Source of the DNA: Pseudoselenomonas ruminantium
GTDB lineage: Bacteria > Bacillota > Negativicutes > Selenomonadales > Selenomonadaceae
NCBI RefSeq assembly: GCF_900104055.1
Contig: NZ_FNJQ01000005.1
Span: 14,690 to 78,689, forward strand
DNA: 64,000 nucleotides
Direction of reading: 5' to 3'
The notes under the pieces were generated by a model. It was not told the origin of the DNA. It did no database searches and was given only the letters and a program-made list of their open reading frames with translations. This document shows, one piece after another, positions 7,620 to 16,453 of this stretch. Within the stretch, counting starts at the first letter, position 1. Every line of letters starts with the position of its first letter. The position numbers and the translations under genes were made by a program.

Positions 7620-9288
7620 ATTTGTGCTGCTCTTTGCTTTGATCATAGCCATCTTGCAGATAATCACCCAAAAGAGCCACCTTGAATTTGCCCGGATGCC
7701 CCTCCGGTAGATTGTCATTAGCCGTCAGCAGGATGTCCAGTGCCTCCGGCGTGCGTTTGGCCGTTGCGCTCATATGCATGATAAGGATAGCGCCCCGGCG
7801 GACATTGCCCTTTTCATCATGCACGATCTTGTTCATGATTCCCACCAGCGATTGCATGGATACAGCACCATAATCCTCGGTACTGCCAGAACCGTTGACG
7901 ATATAGGTATAACCGGCATTGAAGATTGCCTTTGCTCCCATACGGCTCACAGCCAGCGTAGGCGGACGCAGGAGTCTGGTGAGGGCCGGACGTCCGCTGT
8001 CCAGACGCATATCCCCCACCACGGCGAGCAATTTGGGATAGGAAGATTCCACATCCGCCTTGTACTCCTCTTCACTTTCCACAGGAATCTGCTTCCCGCG
8101 CTTGTCCTGCACCGTCATGGCCACATGATTGTTGGTATGGCTGCCAATCTCATTGCCCTCACTGGCGATAGCCCGCAACAAGTTGGGATTGTTCAGCATA
8201 TTGCGGGTGATGATGAAGAACGTACCATGAACATGATGCTTGCGCAGTACATAGAGTATCTTATTGATGGAATCATCATTGCCCCAGTCGTCAAAAGTCA
8301 GAAAGACCGTCTGCGGTGGTGCCGTCTTGACCAGCCCGGTCGTGTCAGCCCGGGCCATTTCCGTACGGGAAAAGCCCAGCATACGGTCAATGGCACCGAC
8401 TTCCGGTGCACCGATATACCGGCGATAGAATTCCTGCATAAAATTCTTATCCGTAATCTGATTGGCTCCATATTCCGGCTGCATTTCGATGGGCAGATCA
8501 TCCGGATTCACCGGATAAGTATAATGTTCAGCTTTATTCTTTGCCACATCAGCCAGCGACGAAGTATGATACGCCGAATCATTGTCAGGGCTATCGGCTG
8601 TATCCTGCGGAGCATAACCGATATTGTCCAGTTTCTGCTTCTTGATCTCCCGGAGCATATCGGCCGCCAGATTATCATGGGTATAAAAATCCGTGCGCAG
8701 ATAGACGATTTCCCCGCGGTTCAGCGAGGTCGTCCATTTGCCAAAAATCTGCGGCATCACCTCGGCCGGACTTTGGGCGTCCTTGTGCTTGGACTGCACC
8801 ACATTGAGCCCCTGACTGATCAGGGTACAGCCTGTTTTGGCCACGGCCTCCTGCATTGCTTCCTGATTGCCGCCGCCGGACATGATACGGACGAAATTAC
8901 TGCTTACGCCAAAATCGGCCTGCAGGGCTTTCCGGATGCGCTGAATTTGCGCACAATAGTCCTGTACGCCGCCCTCCTTCGTGGGAACCAGGCCAATGGC
9001 CATATCCTGGCCGAAGCTGCGGATCAACTGCAGATTCGCCCGGTTCCGCTGCAATTCCCGCTCTGTGACGAAGAACGTCCCGCGCAGTTTTTCGGCCTGC
9101 ATATAATTCAGGATATTCTGCAACGGTGCCTGCCGCGAAAGACCGCCAAAGGTCAGGATCACCGTTTTTTCCGTTGTAGCCAGAAAGCGGTGCGGCTGAG
9201 CTGGCTGCGCACTGGCAGGCGCCGTCAGGAAGCACAGGCCGGCCATGGCGATCACAGCACCTCGCTGAAAGAAGCTATATTTGTGCAT
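7618..9288 (-). CDS. Secreted protein with two NodB-like polysaccharide deacetylase domains
   Basis: The 556-residue protein has a signal peptide (about 1-28) and two NodB-type halves. The first (about 42-260) is degenerate: TFGG (46-49) replaces the TFDD metal/catalytic motif. The second (about 325-545) keeps TFDDW (331-335), the metal-binding SHTNNH (383-388) and an RPP motif, so it is probably active. Family members remove acetyl groups from N-acetylated glycans. It is the last gene of the seven-gene exopolysaccharide operon and presumably modifies the polymer in the periplasm. The start follows GGAGG at a rather long 12-base distance. Confidence 0.85.
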   Translation of the reverse strand: MHKYSFFQRGAVIAMAGLCFLTAPASAQPAQPHRFLATTEKTVILTFGGLSRQAPLQNILNYMQAEKLRGTFFVTERELQRNRANLQLIRSFGQDMAIGLVPTKEGGVQDYCAQIQRIRKALQADFGVSSNFVRIMSGGGNQEAMQEAVAKTGCTLISQGLNVVQSKHKDAQSPAEVMPQIFGKWTTSLNRGEIVYLRTDFYTHDNLAADMLREIKKQKLDNIGYAPQDTADSPDNDSAYHTSSLADVAKNKAEHYTYPVNPDDLPIEMQPEYGANQITDKNFMQEFYRRYIGAPEVGAIDRMLGFSRTEMARADTTGLVKTAPPQTVFLTFDDWGNDDSINKILYVLRKHHVHGTFFIITRNMLNNPNLLRAIASEGNEIGSHTNNHVAMTVQDKRGKQIPVESEEEYKADVESSYPKLLAVVGDMRLDSGRPALTRLLRPPTLAVSRMGAKAIFNAGYTYIVNGSGSTEDYGAVSMQSLVGIMNKIVHDEKGNVRRGAILIMHMSATAKRTPEALDILLTANDNLPEGHPGKFKVALLGDYLQDGYDQSKEQHK

Positions 9289-9320
9289 GTTTTTGCATAT
9301 CCTCCTTGAAAGCTTGAAAT

Positions 9321-10358
9321 CTATTTTGTGCGAACATTTTTAATGTCCATGTTGCCGCCCAGCCGCCAAAGGCTGATGCTGCTGATGCCCTCATCTGCGG
9401 CCGCCTTGATCCAGGCATTGATGGTCTCACTGTCGGCATACCAGAGTTCATAGTGGTGCCCGTTTTCCTCATAGGTCCCATGCAGGGCGGCGCTGGCTTC
9501 ATCCCGTTCGGGTGCCAGCGCATGTGCCTTAGCAAGACTGGCCGCCTCTGCTTCATCGACAAAACGCACCGGGCCTTTTTTCAGTCCCAGCAGGCCGTAA
9601 TCTTCCCAAAGGCAGCCGCCCGTAGCCAGGGCCACGGCTTTCCGGCCGGGAAGGGCGGCCATCTTCTGAATGGTCTTATGGATGAATCCTGCATCGGCTT
9701 TAGGACCGGGGCCGCTATGCCCGCCATGGAGATTGTAGAGCATCACCACATACTCCGGCCCCTTGCAAAAGCCGGCATCCATAGGCATACCGGGCTCCAG
9801 CACGATGCGCAGGTCAAGATTTTCCTTGAGACAGGCTGCTGACAGCTTGTAGGTCAGGCCAAGATAAGCCTGCAGCAGATCCTTATCCTTGTAAAATGCT
9901 TCATAATCCAGCTCCACCCCGGTGCAATCAGCCTTCTGGGCGGCAGCCACCATTTCCCGGACCACAGCCTCTTTCTGTTCGTCACCGGCCAGCAGACGCT
10001 TTAGCAGCGCCGTGTCCTTGGCGTGCTTTTTACCTTTTGCATCCTGCCAGTCATTGGTGATGGAAAGATAGCGTTTGGCATTTCCCTCTTTGCGCGCGGA
10101 CTGCACGATTTCTTTGATTTCTGCGGGCAGCACGAGCTTGTCTTCGCTGTTATACGACGCCGTAAAGGCGGATACGCCCGTCAGATGATGCTTGAGTTGT
10201 TTGTACTCAGCAACGCCGCGCCCGGCATCCCACTGAGCCGCCCAGGCAGACAGTTCCACCTGCGGATGCGCCCCGCTTTTAAGCGGCGCACTCTGGGCAC
10301 AGCCCGCTGACAGGGCCAGACTCAGGGCCAGCGCCAGTATGTGAATATGCTTTCTCAT
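9321..10358 (-). CDS. GH18-like lipoprotein of exopolysaccharide operon
   Basis: The 345-residue lipoprotein has lipobox LSAGC with Cys20. I start it at 10358, where AGGAGGGCATCGTT precedes the ATG; the open frame extends 60 codons further but overlaps the upstream gene without a site. The fold resembles the glycoside hydrolase 18 TIM barrel: D144..GVELDYE ends in the DxE pair (Asp151, Glu153) expected of GH18 catalytic centres, though the first Asp of DxDxE is Glu149. Such proteins in exopolysaccharide loci hydrolyse or trim the polymer, comparable in role to the glycosidase half of PgaB. Whether it is active is uncertain. Confidence 0.75.
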   Translation of the reverse strand: MRKHIHILALALSLALSAGCAQSAPLKSGAHPQVELSAWAAQWDAGRGVAEYKQLKHHLTGVSAFTASYNSEDKLVLPAEIKEIVQSARKEGNAKRYLSITNDWQDAKGKKHAKDTALLKRLLAGDEQKEAVVREMVAAAQKADCTGVELDYEAFYKDKDLLQAYLGLTYKLSAACLKENLDLRIVLEPGMPMDAGFCKGPEYVVMLYNLHGGHSGPGPKADAGFIHKTIQKMAALPGRKAVALATGGCLWEDYGLLGLKKGPVRFVDEAEAASLAKAHALAPERDEASAALHGTYEENGHHYELWYADSETINAWIKAAADEGISSISLWRLGGNMDIKNVRTK

Positions 10359-10371
10359 AACGATGCCCTCC

Positions 10372-12279
10372 TCAGGCATTGCGCAGGAACCAGAACAGGA
10401 CCTTATCCCAAAGTTCCCCGGTCTGGAAGAGCAATTTGTTCCAGCCGGAAAGCTCTGTAGTGAACAGGACTTTTTCCTTGTCCTTCCCCGTATTGGTCGT
10501 GATGGTGAACTTATCGAACACCGCATCATAGACATCATCGGCCAGATTGCGCTGACTCCAGGCCTCGCCTTGCCAGGATGCTCCTAAGAAGATACTGCCC
10601 TGACCGTTTTCGGTCACTTCAATGGGCTGCGGGACTTCCTTCCCATCCAGCCTGATTTTCAATCTGCCGCCCTTGAGGTCGATATCCAGCTGATGGTCGC
10701 CGCGGCGGTGGAAACTCTGTACATGGTCATAGGGCTCTGCCCCGTCTGCAATAGAGGCGGCCGGCATCTCTTCCCGCTTCTTGGCCCGGCCATAGTATTC
10801 CTCCGCCTGCTCCTTGGTCTTGGCATAGCGGGCAAAGGTCAGGTTTTCCTGCACTTCCGCTTCCTTCTTTTTCTCCTCCACAGAAGAGATGGTCTCCCCA
10901 AGTATTACAGGAATCTTTTCCTGATACAGATCCCGCCTTGCGCCGCCGTGCTTTTCAAACACCACTAGCTGATCGTTGATGAGTTCTACACACAGGCAGT
11001 TTTCCCGGTTGCTGTCGCTGCGCAGGAAAATCTGCTGAGCACCGAAGGCATTGCCCATTAGTTTCGTGGACAATTTCACATCCGGCAAGCTGCTGCTTTC
11101 CCGTACTTCGGCAACAGCCTCGCCTTCCGGCAAAGTGGTCAGCGTATAGGTTTCATTTTCGATTTCCGCTGCCCCTGCGAGCAGATTCCAGGCATCCTGC
11201 CGGGAAGCATCACCGGAAACGAAGTCAATCGGCGTGTTGATATCGTACTTTATGCGCATCAGCAGATGATTGATGGGCCAATAGGGCTGCGGCTCCATGC
11301 GGGTGAGGTCATAGATGCTGCTGTTCCGCTGATTGAAGCAGTAGCCCTCGCGGTTGAAGGCCATAGGGAAAAGCTCCCGTATCCATTTCTCATTCACGGC
11401 GCTGACCGCATTGTTGTTGGCGAATTTACCCGTGTTACCGTGCATATGCACATAGGTTCCGGGGACTTTCCCTAGCTCGCTGGTATAGACATCTTTCAGT
11501 TTCTCGTAATCATAACTAATGCGCCGCTTCATATGGCCATAGCTTTCCTTGGGCACTCCGTTCTTATCCCGGATATAATCCATAAGATAGTGGTTGTAAT
11601 TGCGCTCCAGATAAGGTGTCAGCATGGCATAACGCAGGGGATCGATCTCCCCGATATAATTATGGTACCGGTCGAAGACATTGATGTATTCCAGACGGTA
11701 ACCATTGGTTCCCAGTTCCCAGTAAGTCGAGTCTTCCAGTTCTTCCAGCTCGGAAGGCTTGAGGAACTTTAGATCCATTGATTCGACATTTTCGCCGTAG
11801 CTCATCATGCTGGCCTTGTAATTCAGCTTCTCCAGGATGGGCTGGGCAAAGATAGCCGTATCGCGGCGACCATCCTCAAACATCAGATAGAGGGCTTTTT
11901 GCGGTAACGGCCGGCCCTGCTGATAGTAATCCTTGATATCTTGCTGGGTGATGGTGACAAACCCCTGCTTCTTGAGCTCCTGCAGCTGCTTATACAGCTG
12001 CTTCTGCCCAATCAGCGTGGAGGTATCGCCGATATGGTCCACACCGAAATAAGACAATGCCACAAAGCCCGTATCGGTATCGCCGGCCGCCACCTCATCG
12101 TGGTTATAAGGTTTATAGGTATCCAGACTGTAGAACAGGTCATAGAGGATGAAAAGCAGCAGGGCCACCACGGCAATCTCCGCCATGACACGCAGACGCT
12201 TTCTGAGATTCTTGCGCTTAGAGAATCTGTCATCCCCAAGCGCCAGCACTCTTATGTCCCGAGTTTCCTTATGGTTCAT
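10372..12279 (-). CDS. Membrane-anchored NodB-like deacetylase with C-terminal sandwich-like domain
   Basis: The 635-residue protein has one N-terminal membrane segment (33-50) and a periplasmic NodB-like region with MFEDGRRD (133-140). A mixed region (about 350-600) rich in beta-strand-like sequence follows and looks like a LamG/concanavalin-type carbohydrate-binding fold. The first Asp of the deacetylase DD pair is Glu, so catalysis is uncertain. The layout, with a membrane anchor and an altered deacetylase, recalls PgaB/IcaB-like modifiers. It overlaps the upstream synthase gene by 11 bases, so the two products are probably made together. Confidence 0.7.
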   Translation of the reverse strand: MNHKETRDIRVLALGDDRFSKRKNLRKRLRVMAEIAVVALLLFILYDLFYSLDTYKPYNHDEVAAGDTDTGFVALSYFGVDHIGDTSTLIGQKQLYKQLQELKKQGFVTITQQDIKDYYQQGRPLPQKALYLMFEDGRRDTAIFAQPILEKLNYKASMMSYGENVESMDLKFLKPSELEELEDSTYWELGTNGYRLEYINVFDRYHNYIGEIDPLRYAMLTPYLERNYNHYLMDYIRDKNGVPKESYGHMKRRISYDYEKLKDVYTSELGKVPGTYVHMHGNTGKFANNNAVSAVNEKWIRELFPMAFNREGYCFNQRNSSIYDLTRMEPQPYWPINHLLMRIKYDINTPIDFVSGDASRQDAWNLLAGAAEIENETYTLTTLPEGEAVAEVRESSSLPDVKLSTKLMGNAFGAQQIFLRSDSNRENCLCVELINDQLVVFEKHGGARRDLYQEKIPVILGETISSVEEKKKEAEVQENLTFARYAKTKEQAEEYYGRAKKREEMPAASIADGAEPYDHVQSFHRRGDHQLDIDLKGGRLKIRLDGKEVPQPIEVTENGQGSIFLGASWQGEAWSQRNLADDVYDAVFDKFTITTNTGKDKEKVLFTTELSGWNKLLFQTGELWDKVLFWFLRNA

Positions 12280-14128
12280 GCCGTTTCTTTTCCTTCCTTT
12301 CTTTCTTCAGCCGTTCCTTTTCCATCTCTGCCAGGTCTGCCGGCGTCAGACGGGTTCCCCAGGTCGATTTCCAGAACGTGAACCAGGCCACGGGCATCTG
12401 CCAAAGCAGGACCGCCTCGTAATAGAGACAGAACCACATACCGAAAATCCAGGTGGTGCTGCGCCGCAGAAACAGCTGCGCCATGCTCATGAGCATCGCC
12501 ATCAGGAACATCCCCACCATGAAGGTAATGGGAAATACCCGGTGCATGATGGGGACATAGATGAGGTTATAGAGCACGATGATCGGCGCCGCAATCGGCA
12601 CGGCCAGCCCCATATAGAAGCTCAGGGACATGAACGGCTCCTTCTTCCAGATATAGCGGGCCGCAATCAGGGACTCCCGCAGCCACGAACGCTTCCAGCG
12701 CATCTGCTGCTTCAAAAACATCGTATAGGAATTAGGCACGATGGTCCGGCAGACCGCCGAATCCTGATAAGCCGTACGGTTATGGCGCAGGATGAAGTTC
12801 GTCATACTGCGGTCATCACCGAAGGTCGCCTTCTGCCCCAAAAACTTCTGATTCAGCCAGGCATCGGCATATTTCAGCACCAGATCCCGGCGGTAACAGG
12901 AAAGCGGCCCCGAAAGACAGGTCACCGCATCAAAATAACTCTCTGCGGCCTTCATGATGCGAAAGGCGATATAGTAACGCACGGACTGCATCCGGGTAAG
13001 CGCATTGGTGTAGGTATTGGCCACGTCCGTGCGCCCGGAAACACCGCCCATCTCCTTATCCTTGAATGGTTGGACAATATTCCGCACTGCATAGGGATCA
13101 AGGAAGCTGTCCGAATCGACAAAAACCAGCAGTTCATGTTTGGCCTCAGTGGCGCCCCAAGCCATGGCATCCCGCTTTCCCTTGTTGAATGGCTGAACCA
13201 GATAGCGGATTCGGTCTGCCATATGATAATTGCCATTCTCCGCATCTGCGCCCTTGATCTCTTCGATGGCCTCCCTGATGCGATCCACCGAGTGGTCATT
13301 GGAATGGTCATCCACCACAATGACCTCCAGCTTGTCTGCCGGATAATCCTGATTGATACAGCTCCGGATGGTGTTCTGAATCCAGTTTTCCTCGTTGAAA
13401 CACGGAATGATCACCGTAACACCCGGCGTATAATCCGGATCGATCTTCACCGGCCGGTAAAAAACGGCAAAAAAATAACGCGAGAGCAGGAAGGTCGCCG
13501 CAATAATGCTGTAGAGATAAAGCCAGCGGTTAAAGCGGAAATAGACCACCGATTCTGCCCGCATCAGGATGATGACCAGCGTGATGATGCCCAGACAGAA
13601 CGCTGACGCTGCCAGCATATAGTTCTGCCGTTTGTCCGCAGCATACTGTGCCAGGGTATCGGCAAACTCCACGCCGCATAAGGCCATGCCGTCCTCCCCG
13701 TTTGTCATGCGCACGCAATTGGCCTTGAGCGAACGGATTTTCATCTCATACCCTTCAGGCATGGAGCCGGGCGTAATCGTGAAACTGAGTTTGACACGGC
13801 CGGCCGCCTGCAGTTTCGCGCCTTGTTCCGCAGGCAGCTTCAGCAGCATACCTGTGGTGCTGATGTCCACGGCCTGCGCCGTCAGACTGCAGGACTTTCC
13901 CTGATGGCTGAATACTGCCTGCACCTCATAGTCCACGACATAACGGCGGCCTCTTTTATCCTCCTGCTGGAACTGTTCGTAGCTGCCGCCAGCCTCTGCC
14001 GCGCCCTCAAACCCTCGGCGGTCGTGATTGCTGCGCACACCGGAATCATCCGGCACATAGGAAAGCAGGCGGCGGTCCGGTTTCTCCACGCAGAGTACAT
14101 CCCTGCGGGGCTTTATTTTCTGAATCAT
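12269..14128 (-). CDS. PilZ-domain GT2 polysaccharide synthase
   Basis: The 619-residue processive glycosyltransferase has an N-terminal PilZ domain (about 55-160) with the exact DxSxxG motif DISTTG (88-93). Two membrane segments (about 171-190, 203-225) follow. The GT2 domain carries VDDHS, the DxD segment VDSDS (337-341), GDD (438-440 region) and QxxRW (Q474-R477-W478), and further membrane helices lie at about 505-590. The set matches membrane synthases such as PgaC, Alg8 and BcsA that polymerise and export a glycan. The fused PilZ domain suggests cyclic-di-GMP control, although the RxxxR motif appears as KRGRR. It overlaps both neighbours. Confidence 0.88.
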   Translation of the reverse strand: MIQKIKPRRDVLCVEKPDRRLLSYVPDDSGVRSNHDRRGFEGAAEAGGSYEQFQQEDKRGRRYVVDYEVQAVFSHQGKSCSLTAQAVDISTTGMLLKLPAEQGAKLQAAGRVKLSFTITPGSMPEGYEMKIRSLKANCVRMTNGEDGMALCGVEFADTLAQYAADKRQNYMLAASAFCLGIITLVIILMRAESVVYFRFNRWLYLYSIIAATFLLSRYFFAVFYRPVKIDPDYTPGVTVIIPCFNEENWIQNTIRSCINQDYPADKLEVIVVDDHSNDHSVDRIREAIEEIKGADAENGNYHMADRIRYLVQPFNKGKRDAMAWGATEAKHELLVFVDSDSFLDPYAVRNIVQPFKDKEMGGVSGRTDVANTYTNALTRMQSVRYYIAFRIMKAAESYFDAVTCLSGPLSCYRRDLVLKYADAWLNQKFLGQKATFGDDRSMTNFILRHNRTAYQDSAVCRTIVPNSYTMFLKQQMRWKRSWLRESLIAARYIWKKEPFMSLSFYMGLAVPIAAPIIVLYNLIYVPIMHRVFPITFMVGMFLMAMLMSMAQLFLRRSTTWIFGMWFCLYYEAVLLWQMPVAWFTFWKSTWGTRLTPADLAEMEKERLKKERKEKKRHEP

Positions 14129-15081
14129 TTAGCTGAGCCTCCTTGGCTTTTCGGCTGCGGCATGGGAAAGCCGGCAGGAACATAATAGATCTTGCGGAAC
14201 TGATTCACGAAAACGGCCTGCATGTCGCGCCGTTCCATAGCCGATAGCAGCAGATCCACTTCTGCCGCCAGGTCTGCCTGCGGCGGGACCGGAGCGCTGT
14301 TATCCTCCCGGATGGTCGGCTTCATATCCACCGCCGGCTTCTCCTCACGCGTGGCCATATCATTGGCCTTCACTTCCACAGGAAGGTCTACCGGTATGGC
14401 GATGATACTGCCATATGCAATCGTGCGGACATAAGCATCCGCCTCGGCCGCATTATGGATATGTCCGGGCTGGAACCGCACATTTTCCTTGACGGCATAC
14501 TCCAAACCTGCCGCCCGCACTGACTTCAGCAGATCATCCGTATAGACCGTGCGCGGTGCGCGGAAGAGATTCGGCGCCAGCGGATCATGCATGGTAATGA
14601 CCTTCTGGGCACGGCAGATTTCCCGCAGCTGTTCCTCCACGGGGCGTTTTTCCAGCCCAGCCAGGCCGACATACGTGTAGTTGCCCACTTCCTGTCCGGC
14701 CTGCCGGATCAATGTGATGACCTCCGGCACATCGGCCACATTCTCCCCTTCCAGGAAGAATACGGCGGCCGCCTTATGCTTTGCCAGTACATCCAGCAGC
14801 CTTGCCGCCAGCGGGCGGTCCGGCATGCCGTCAAAGACCAATGCAATGCGATGCGTGCCATCCTGCAACGTGGTGATCACCTCCACCGGTTTGATAGCCG
14901 GATCCTGACGTTTCTCTGCCGCCTCGCTGATCTCAGCCTGCGCCATGTAATTCTTGGTCAGGTCTGTGATGTCCGGGATAAATTCCGTTTTCTCGACGAC
15001 ATGATCTCGGATGAACACCAGCGCGCCGATCACCACGGCCAGACAGAGGGCCACCATAAATGCGAGTTTCTTGAAATTCAC
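14125..15081 (-). CDS. Membrane-anchored degenerate NodB-like protein
   Basis: The 318-residue protein has an N-terminal membrane segment (7-24) and a NodB-like domain from about residue 78. Motif 1 is LVFDGMP (81-87), lacking one Asp. The metal-binding H(S/T)xxH motif is replaced by NYTYV, while the FRAPR motif is retained. It probably binds rather than deacetylates glycan. The C-terminal 90 residues are low in recognisable structure. Its stop overlaps the start of the PilZ-GT2 synthase (ATGA), suggesting a fixed stoichiometry with it. Confidence 0.65.
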   Translation of the reverse strand: MNFKKLAFMVALCLAVVIGALVFIRDHVVEKTEFIPDITDLTKNYMAQAEISEAAEKRQDPAIKPVEVITTLQDGTHRIALVFDGMPDRPLAARLLDVLAKHKAAAVFFLEGENVADVPEVITLIRQAGQEVGNYTYVGLAGLEKRPVEEQLREICRAQKVITMHDPLAPNLFRAPRTVYTDDLLKSVRAAGLEYAVKENVRFQPGHIHNAAEADAYVRTIAYGSIIAIPVDLPVEVKANDMATREEKPAVDMKPTIREDNSAPVPPQADLAAEVDLLLSAMERRDMQAVFVNQFRKIYYVPAGFPMPQPKSQGGSAK

Positions 15082-15102
15082 GGTGAAAATAAACCTCCCG
15101 TC

Positions 15103-16413
15103 TTACAGACACCAATACGTATAACCGGCTCTTTCCGCCGCCACCCGGCCATAGATGCTCTTCACATCAATGAGGATTGGCTGCTTTCCAGCGCGATAAT
15201 ATTTCTTCCAATCCTGCAGGGAACGCTGGCTGTAAGTATCATGCGCCACCAGCAGCACCAGGCAGTCTGCGTCACGGATATCGTTCTCATCCACAAGTTC
15301 GATACCATATTCGCGCTGGAAATCCTCTCGGTCAGCCCAAGGATCGGCCGCCGTTACCTGCAGGCCATATTCCTGCAGATTGTGATAAATATCCACAGAA
15401 CGGGAGTTGCGCGTATCCGGACAATTCTCCTTGAAGGTCATACCCAGCAGATAAATCCTGGCTTTTGGTGCATCAATGCCAGCCCGCAGCAAGACCTTGA
15501 CAATCTCATGGGCCACGAATTTGCTCATATCGTTATTGATGCGGCGGCCGGCAGAAATCATCTGCGAATGGCGGTCGAGATTCTCTGCCTCGTAGATAAA
15601 ATAATACGGATCTACGCCGATGCAATGCCCGCCCACCAGGCCGGGACGGAAGCCCAGCGAATTCCATTTGGTATCCATGGCCTTGGCCACTTCCTCCGTA
15701 TCGATATCCATTTCATGGAACACCATGGCCAGCTCGTTCATAAAGGCGATATTGATATCACGCTGGGTATTCTCCACCAGCTTAGCCGCTTCAGCCACGC
15801 GGATGGAGGACGCCTTGTAAACCTTGTCAATGATGGAACTGTAGACGTCGGCCACTTCCTCCAAAGATTCCGTATCTTCTGCCGAAACGATCTTGGTGAT
15901 ATTCTGCAGGCGATGCTGCTTATCCCCGGGATTGATGCGTTCGGGTGAATAGCCGATCTTGAAATCCTGACTGCCGGCAAGACCGGATTTCTCTTCCAGC
16001 AGCGGGCGGCAGATATCCTCCGTCACGCCGGGATACACCGTCGATTCATAGACTATCAGGCTGCCCGGCTTAAGATATCTGGCCACCGTTTCGGTAGCAC
16101 CTTTCACCGGCGCCAGGTCCGGTGTTTTGTCCCCATTGATGGGCGTAGGCACCGCCACAATGATGAACGAAGCCTCCGACAGCCGTGCCGGATCTGAAGT
16201 GAACTCAATCGTACTGTCCTGCAGGGCTTCGTCGCCGATTTCCGCCGTAACATCATGTCCTTGCCGGTATTTCTCTATTTTCCGCTCGTTGCGGTCAAAA
16301 CCGATGACCGAAAATTTCTCAGCAAATGCGGCGGCCAGCGGCAGACCTACATACCCCAGTCCTACGACGGCCATCTTTGCTTTCCCATCTTCGAGTTTTC
16401 TAAGCATATCCAT
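15103..16413 (-). CDS. UDP-N-acetylhexosamine / UDP-hexose 6-dehydrogenase
   Basis: The 436-residue nucleotide-sugar dehydrogenase has the Rossmann motif GLGYVGLP (18-25) and the catalytic Cys264 in GGHCIGVDPYY. By motif pattern it is closest to the WbpA/TviB type that makes UDP-GlcNAc or UDP-GalNAc uronic acids. I start at the ATG at 16413, after AAAGGAAGC; the upstream open frame overlaps the neighbouring gene. It would supply an acidic activated sugar to the synthase encoded downstream. The exact sugar cannot be decided from sequence. Confidence 0.85.
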   Translation of the reverse strand: MDMLRKLEDGKAKMAVVGLGYVGLPLAAAFAEKFSVIGFDRNERKIEKYRQGHDVTAEIGDEALQDSTIEFTSDPARLSEASFIIVAVPTPINGDKTPDLAPVKGATETVARYLKPGSLIVYESTVYPGVTEDICRPLLEEKSGLAGSQDFKIGYSPERINPGDKQHRLQNITKIVSAEDTESLEEVADVYSSIIDKVYKASSIRVAEAAKLVENTQRDINIAFMNELAMVFHEMDIDTEEVAKAMDTKWNSLGFRPGLVGGHCIGVDPYYFIYEAENLDRHSQMISAGRRINNDMSKFVAHEIVKVLLRAGIDAPKARIYLLGMTFKENCPDTRNSRSVDIYHNLQEYGLQVTAADPWADREDFQREYGIELVDENDIRDADCLVLLVAHDTYSQRSLQDWKKYYRAGKQPILIDVKSIYGRVAAERAGYTYWCL

Positions 16414-16453
16414 GTTAATCAAAGCTTCCTTTTCCTGAAAATAGACTTGGAAA

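Noticed and set aside
6188-13606. Long antisense frames opposite the acyl-CoA synthetase (6188-7474), tandem NodB gene (7774-9309) and synthase (12149-13606)
   Set aside because: All lie exactly opposite well-supported genes, lack ribosome-binding sites, and their translations are compositionally odd shadows.
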